Source of the DNA: Cryptomeria japonica
Lineage: Eukaryota; Streptophyta; Pinopsida; Cupressales; Cupressaceae
Direction of reading: 5' to 3'
Length of the DNA: 64,000 nt
Assembly: GCF_030272615.1 (NCBI RefSeq)
Contig: NC_081409.1
Location: forward strand, 879,815,220 to 879,879,219
This document shows, one piece after another, positions 60,691-64,000 of the stretch; within the stretch, counting starts at the first letter, position 1, and every line of letters begins with the position of its first letter. The position numbers and the translations under genes are program-made. The notes under the pieces are model-generated. The model was not told the origin of the DNA. It saw only the letters and a list, made by a program, of their open reading frames with translations, and searched no databases.

Positions 60691-62671
60691 TCTCAGATAG
60701 CACTCTGACCAGATGTTGCACCCCCACTACCCTTGCCATCTCACCGAGGAGGCCCCATAACACCACCACTACTCTGCATCCATTGAGACCGCTCTTATCT
60801 CGCCTGTCACATCTAGAAATAGCTCATAGCTCATTGACTAACTGGAACTACCTACTCATATAATCCTCACCAATAATCTATCTTTGCCTAAGCCCACTAT
60901 ATCTCCCTCATCACCTCCCCAGTTGGACCCTGTTCTCCTGACATAACTGATATTCTCTCCTACACCCCCCTCAGTCTCTCCACCTAATCATCTCTCTCCC
61001 ACAATACAACCCTCAACTCTACATCATGTGCAAACAGCTAAACATCCCTAGTTGCCACCTTAGCCCTCATATCCTCCAGCTTTGCCTGGGCTGTTGTCAA
61101 ACGAGTTTGCAAGTGTACAATGATATGCTCCCACAAATAGCCACCCTCTCCTCCACCTATAGCTCCCCCGCCCATATCCATCAGATCCACTCCTCCACCT
61201 ATGGCTCCCTCATCTCCACTTGTACCTCCTCTATCTCCACCCTCTCCTCCACCCACATCTCTCACTCCTTCTCTGGCTACCCCCTCTATCAATAGACCCT
61301 GTGATAGTCGCAATGGCTGCCTACCTCTACCTCTCCTCTATAACCATCCTCCTCCACCACCTCCACCTCCAAATTCACCCCACCTCCAAATCCACCACCC
61401 CCACTTCCTCCATCGCCTCCTACTCCTCCATAACCTCCATCTCCTCTTCCACTAGAACCTCCACCTCCACCACCTACTCCCTTACCTCCTCTCCTTTTCC
61501 ATCACTGTCTCCTGTCCTCCTCAAAGGATGGTATCGGCTTAGCTAGATCTGAAATGCATAGAATAGGATGTGCAGTATGGTACTGAGTGTACTCCTCTAT
61601 CACCCCTACATCCATAATCGTAGGTCGCATATGCCATGGTCTCACCTATAACGTGCGGAACTCTGCTAGGGCATGATCATATGGTAACACTGGCCCCCAC
61701 TGAAATCTCTCCCACACTGCCCGTGTGTACTCTCCCAATCCCCTCACTAATCCCTGCCTCTGTCCAAACTATCTCATCACTCTGTTGGGTACCTATCTCT
61801 CTGCATTGTAGGTTGTCCTACCAATCAAAAATTGTGTCATGAAAACATATGGCAATACCTCCGCATCATCCTCCCATAGCTCACACTCTATATATGGCCT
61901 CCATATCACGACGTCCAAATCATCCAATGCCTGCTGCCACCACTCCAACTTCCCCAAGTGGGGATGACTCATCATACCTCCATACATATAAACATAGGGC
62001 TCATCTGTGGCCCTAAACCTCAGACTAACTGGTCGTGTCACTGGCAAGTGCTCCCATGCCTAGATATGTAACAGTGTAATCCATACTCCCAGAGAACTCG
62101 TCTCTCAGTATACCACCTCATGTAGCTCCTTGTACAAGTGTGATAGATTACATGGTCCCCATGCATAACGAGTCCCATCCGTCACCATTTTCTCAATAAC
62201 CTGGCCCCAACCCATGGCCAGTCCATGCGATCGTCGATTAGCGCAAAGAAAACCCCCAACTATACCTACTAACATCGATGGTAGTGGCTCATAAAGCATA
62301 GCTATCTCCTCCCAGGTGATAGAGCCATCATGGATGTACACATCCTCTGCAAATAGCCACTATATCATCGTTGTCCCTAAAGCCCAGTTGTACATCACCA
62401 ACTCTCCTCGAATAGGGATGTGTAGTATCCACCACACATCCTCCAGTGTCACAATCATCTCTCCCATAGCTAGATGGAAGGTACATGTCTCACTATGCCA
62501 CCACTCTGCTAAGGCCATCAGCAGTCCATGATTCGTCTGAATCGCAGGCATATACATCATGTCATAAAGGCCCATTGCCGCAACACAATCTATCTCAGCC
62601 TTAGTCAACTACTCTCGCAGCTGCTATATCACTGGATGGCGCTCTTGCTTCTGAATAAGACCCAACTCCTC

Positions 62672-63331
62672 CTGCACACATCACACATCATCATCAGTTG
62701 TTTTGTTTCAAACTTTCTTAAGTTTAAACCTAAACTATCAACAGATACTTTGATCAAGTATCTTTGGGTCTCAACAGGTAAGCGATCATGGCAAACCTAG
62801 ACTACAACAGGCAATTATCATAATGACGTAGTCTCAATGGGGCTACTATGATTCAAAATAACTTATCCATCCATTCACCCAACACATGCATCGGGAGATC
62901 ATTTTCCTAACACTGGGGTATCTAATTTTTCGGACAATAGCGCTATTCTACACACAATCACGCTAAATTGGGGCATCTATTTTTATTTTATTTTTCTTGG
63001 ACGATAGCACTATTATGTTTACAAAAGTGCTAAAACGCCTACAGACTAGCACTAAAACAACAAAAGTGTCATTTAACCTACACAAACACGCCATTACATG
63101 ACGATAGCGCTACAACATTGACCCAGTAGCACTAATACTACTACACAAATGCACTACAAAAGCCGATAGCGCGAAAATCACTAGACAATAGCACTATAGC
63201 GGCACAAAAATGCTATTCTAGGTGACAAGAGCACTAAAACATAGTTTTAGTGCTATTGTCTTGATTCAACTTGGACTCTGGCAAAACCATATCAAAAAAG
63301 CATAAAAAGAAAAAAAAACAAATTTGCGTAC
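62672..63331 (-). other. Predicted phase-0 intron of the antisense PMD gene (A)
   Basis: 660 nt, from GTACGC to TGTGTGCAG on the minus strand. The matching interval in C is 45985-46630 (646 nt) with the same donor. It contains the 20-bp repeat array. Confidence 0.5.
62930..63265 (-). repeat. Degenerate 20-bp repeat array in predicted antisense intron of A
   Basis: Units such as CAATAGCGCTATT, ACGATAGCGCTACAAC, CAATAGCACTATAGC on the plus strand, spaced about 20 bp. On the minus strand they read as TAGCGCTATTG-type cores. Many units are degenerate (AGCACT, AGTGCT). Confidence 0.75.
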
Positions 63332-63406
63332 CGTTGGTCCGTGGTCATTTGGCCGCTGGAATCGAGGGATCCACTCTATTCGATGATCTTCTATAGGTAT
63401 CGACAT

Positions 63407-63803
63407 GCTGACTATTGCTCCCTCCTTCACCAAAAGTCACTATAAGAGCTTTGAAATGCTACAAAGATGGATGGTTGTTTTACCACTTAAACTTCCACAA
63501 ATAGCCCACCTAGCCCTAAACCTCATTCACTCCACTCACCGCCGTGATCCCTATGAACTTTCAACGTCTTTCATTTCTCTATTTTACCTCCGATTTCTTC
63601 CATTCTTTCATCGCTATTGCTATTTTCTTGTCTTCTACCTCCCCGCCAATTTTCGTTCTTTTTCAAGAGATCACCTGATTTTTCAAAAAATTTCGACCCA
63701 TCTCTCGAAAGGGCATACCACCCACTAAATTAACATTTATGGGGCATATTTCTTCATACCTATTTTTCTTTCTTTGAAACAACGCGGTAAATCGCACTGT
63801 CTC
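63407..63803. other. Region between antisense exon 1 and PPT (element A)
   Basis: Counterpart of 46706-47107 and well conserved with it, especially 63640-63803. Candidate promoter region of the antisense gene; no clear TATA box. Confidence 0.4.
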
Positions 63804-63807
63804 AAAG
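63772..63807 (-). repeat. Conserved 17-bp-arm hairpin next to PPT (element A)
   Basis: Arms 63772-63788 and 63791-63807. Compared with C, one pair has changed from G-C to A-T, a compensatory change. 16 of 17 positions pair in antisense RNA when G-U is allowed. Confidence 0.55.
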
Positions 63808-63816
63808 AGGGGCAAA
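63804..63816 (+). promoter_or_regulatory. Polypurine tract of element A
   Basis: AAAGAGGGGCAAA directly before the 3' LTR, one base different from that of C. Confidence 0.85.
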
Positions 63817-64000
63817 TGTAGTCACATAAATCTGTCCATTTAATTAAATGAATATTTACTATTTATTTGATTATTAAATCCATCGGCCAATAGTTCATTT
63901 AATTAACATTTAATTAATTCATCCCTAAAACTCTTCTGCTATTAACTAGATAAATTATCCAATTTATTTAATTAATTCATTAAACCATATCCTCTAAACC
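63817..64000 (+). repeat. 3' LTR of element A, first 184 bp
   Basis: TGTAGTCACATAAATC; closest to the 5' LTR of A (6802 on) rather than to the LTRs of C, which proves that A and C are separate insertions. Continues past the window. Confidence 0.9.

Larger units (their letters stand above)
60690..63406 (-). pseudogene. Antisense plant mobile domain (PMD) gene of element A, two exons
   Basis: Exon 1 (63332-63406) encodes 25 residues from MSIPIEDHRIEWIPRFQRPN to a donor GTACGC; exon 2 starts at 62671 after TGTGTGCAG. Both exons are phase 0, so the reading frame continues. The PMD reads CTFHLAMGEMIVTLEDV, IPIRGEL, SITWEEIAMLYEPL, GLAMGWGQVIEKMV, WGPCNLSHLYKELHEVVY, then MPVTRPVSLRFRATDEPY and HLGKLEWWQQALDDLDVVIW. 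A Gly-rich stretch and a coiled-coil tail (VHLQTRLTTAQAKLEDMRAK, 61038-61150) follow after a frame change between 61793 and 61313. Stops at about 62625 and 62340 show decay. Length would be about 600-700 residues. Gene layout is identical to the copy in C, including exon 1 length (75 nt). Confidence 0.82.
6802..64000 (+). mobile_element. Element A: Tat/Ogre-like Ty3/gypsy retrotransposon, split by element C
   Basis: Plus-strand element made of a 5' LTR (6802-8228), PBS, the first part of the leader (8270-8746), then, after the C insertion, the rest (48532-63816) and the first 184 bp of the 3' LTR (63817-64000). The two leader parts join cleanly when compared with the intact leader of C: the sequence after 48526 continues the leader where 8746 stops. 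Assignment to the Tat lineage rests on polyprotein style, the extra ORF upstream of gag, and an antisense ORF at the 3' side. The 3' LTR end and its duplication lie outside the window. Confidence 0.85.

Overview
The window is plant nuclear repeat DNA with no host gene that I can recognise. Everything identifiable is LTR retrotransposon: plant-type Ty3/gypsy and Copia polyproteins, primer-binding sites (PBS) complementary to plant cytosolic tRNA-Trp and initiator tRNA-Met, polypurine tracts (PPT) and 5-bp target-site duplications (TSD). The density and depth of nesting suggest a large-genome seed plant, possibly a gymnosperm, but the sequence does not prove the species.

Layout, oldest to youngest. 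Element F is a decayed Copia element on the minus strand (4044-6801), running from gag to the start of reverse transcriptase. Its left side is interrupted by element E (1-4043, minus, gag-type, left end outside the window). Its right side is interrupted by element A (6802 to beyond 64000, plus strand). A is a Tat/Ogre-like Ty3/gypsy element whose 5' leader was split by a second member of the same family, element C (8747-48526, TSD GTTTG/GTTTT). C in turn holds two insertions. Element B (10037-23237, TSD TCTTT) lies in C's 5' LTR and is a 13.2-kb non-coding element with 4.7-kb LTRs (LARD-like). Element D (36478-44353, minus, TSD CCTGC) lies in C's 3' region and carries gag but no reverse transcriptase (TR-GAG-like). 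LTR divergence estimated by eye agrees with this order: B under 1 percent, D about 2 percent, C about 3 percent, A about 4 percent.

A and C share one architecture: LTR of about 1.4 kb; tRNA-Trp PBS; a leader of about 2.6 kb with a degenerate 20-bp repeat array (core TAGCGCTATTG) and conserved stem-loops; a small conserved ORF upstream of gag; gag; protease with a G-patch-like segment; reverse transcriptase, RNase H and integrase; a CATT-rich spacer; then, on the opposite strand, a captured two-exon plant mobile domain (PMD) gene whose predicted intron holds a second copy of the same 20-bp array; PPT; LTR. All copies in the window are broken by stops and frameshifts, and A has lost several catalytic residues.

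Most notable are the antisense PMD gene, the matched repeat arrays inside predicted first introns of both the sense and antisense units, a 39-nt PBS that ends exactly next to the anticodon of tRNA-Trp, a conserved ORF upstream of gag, and the co-occurrence of two kinds of non-autonomous element (LARD-like and TR-GAG-like) inside one autonomous-type element.
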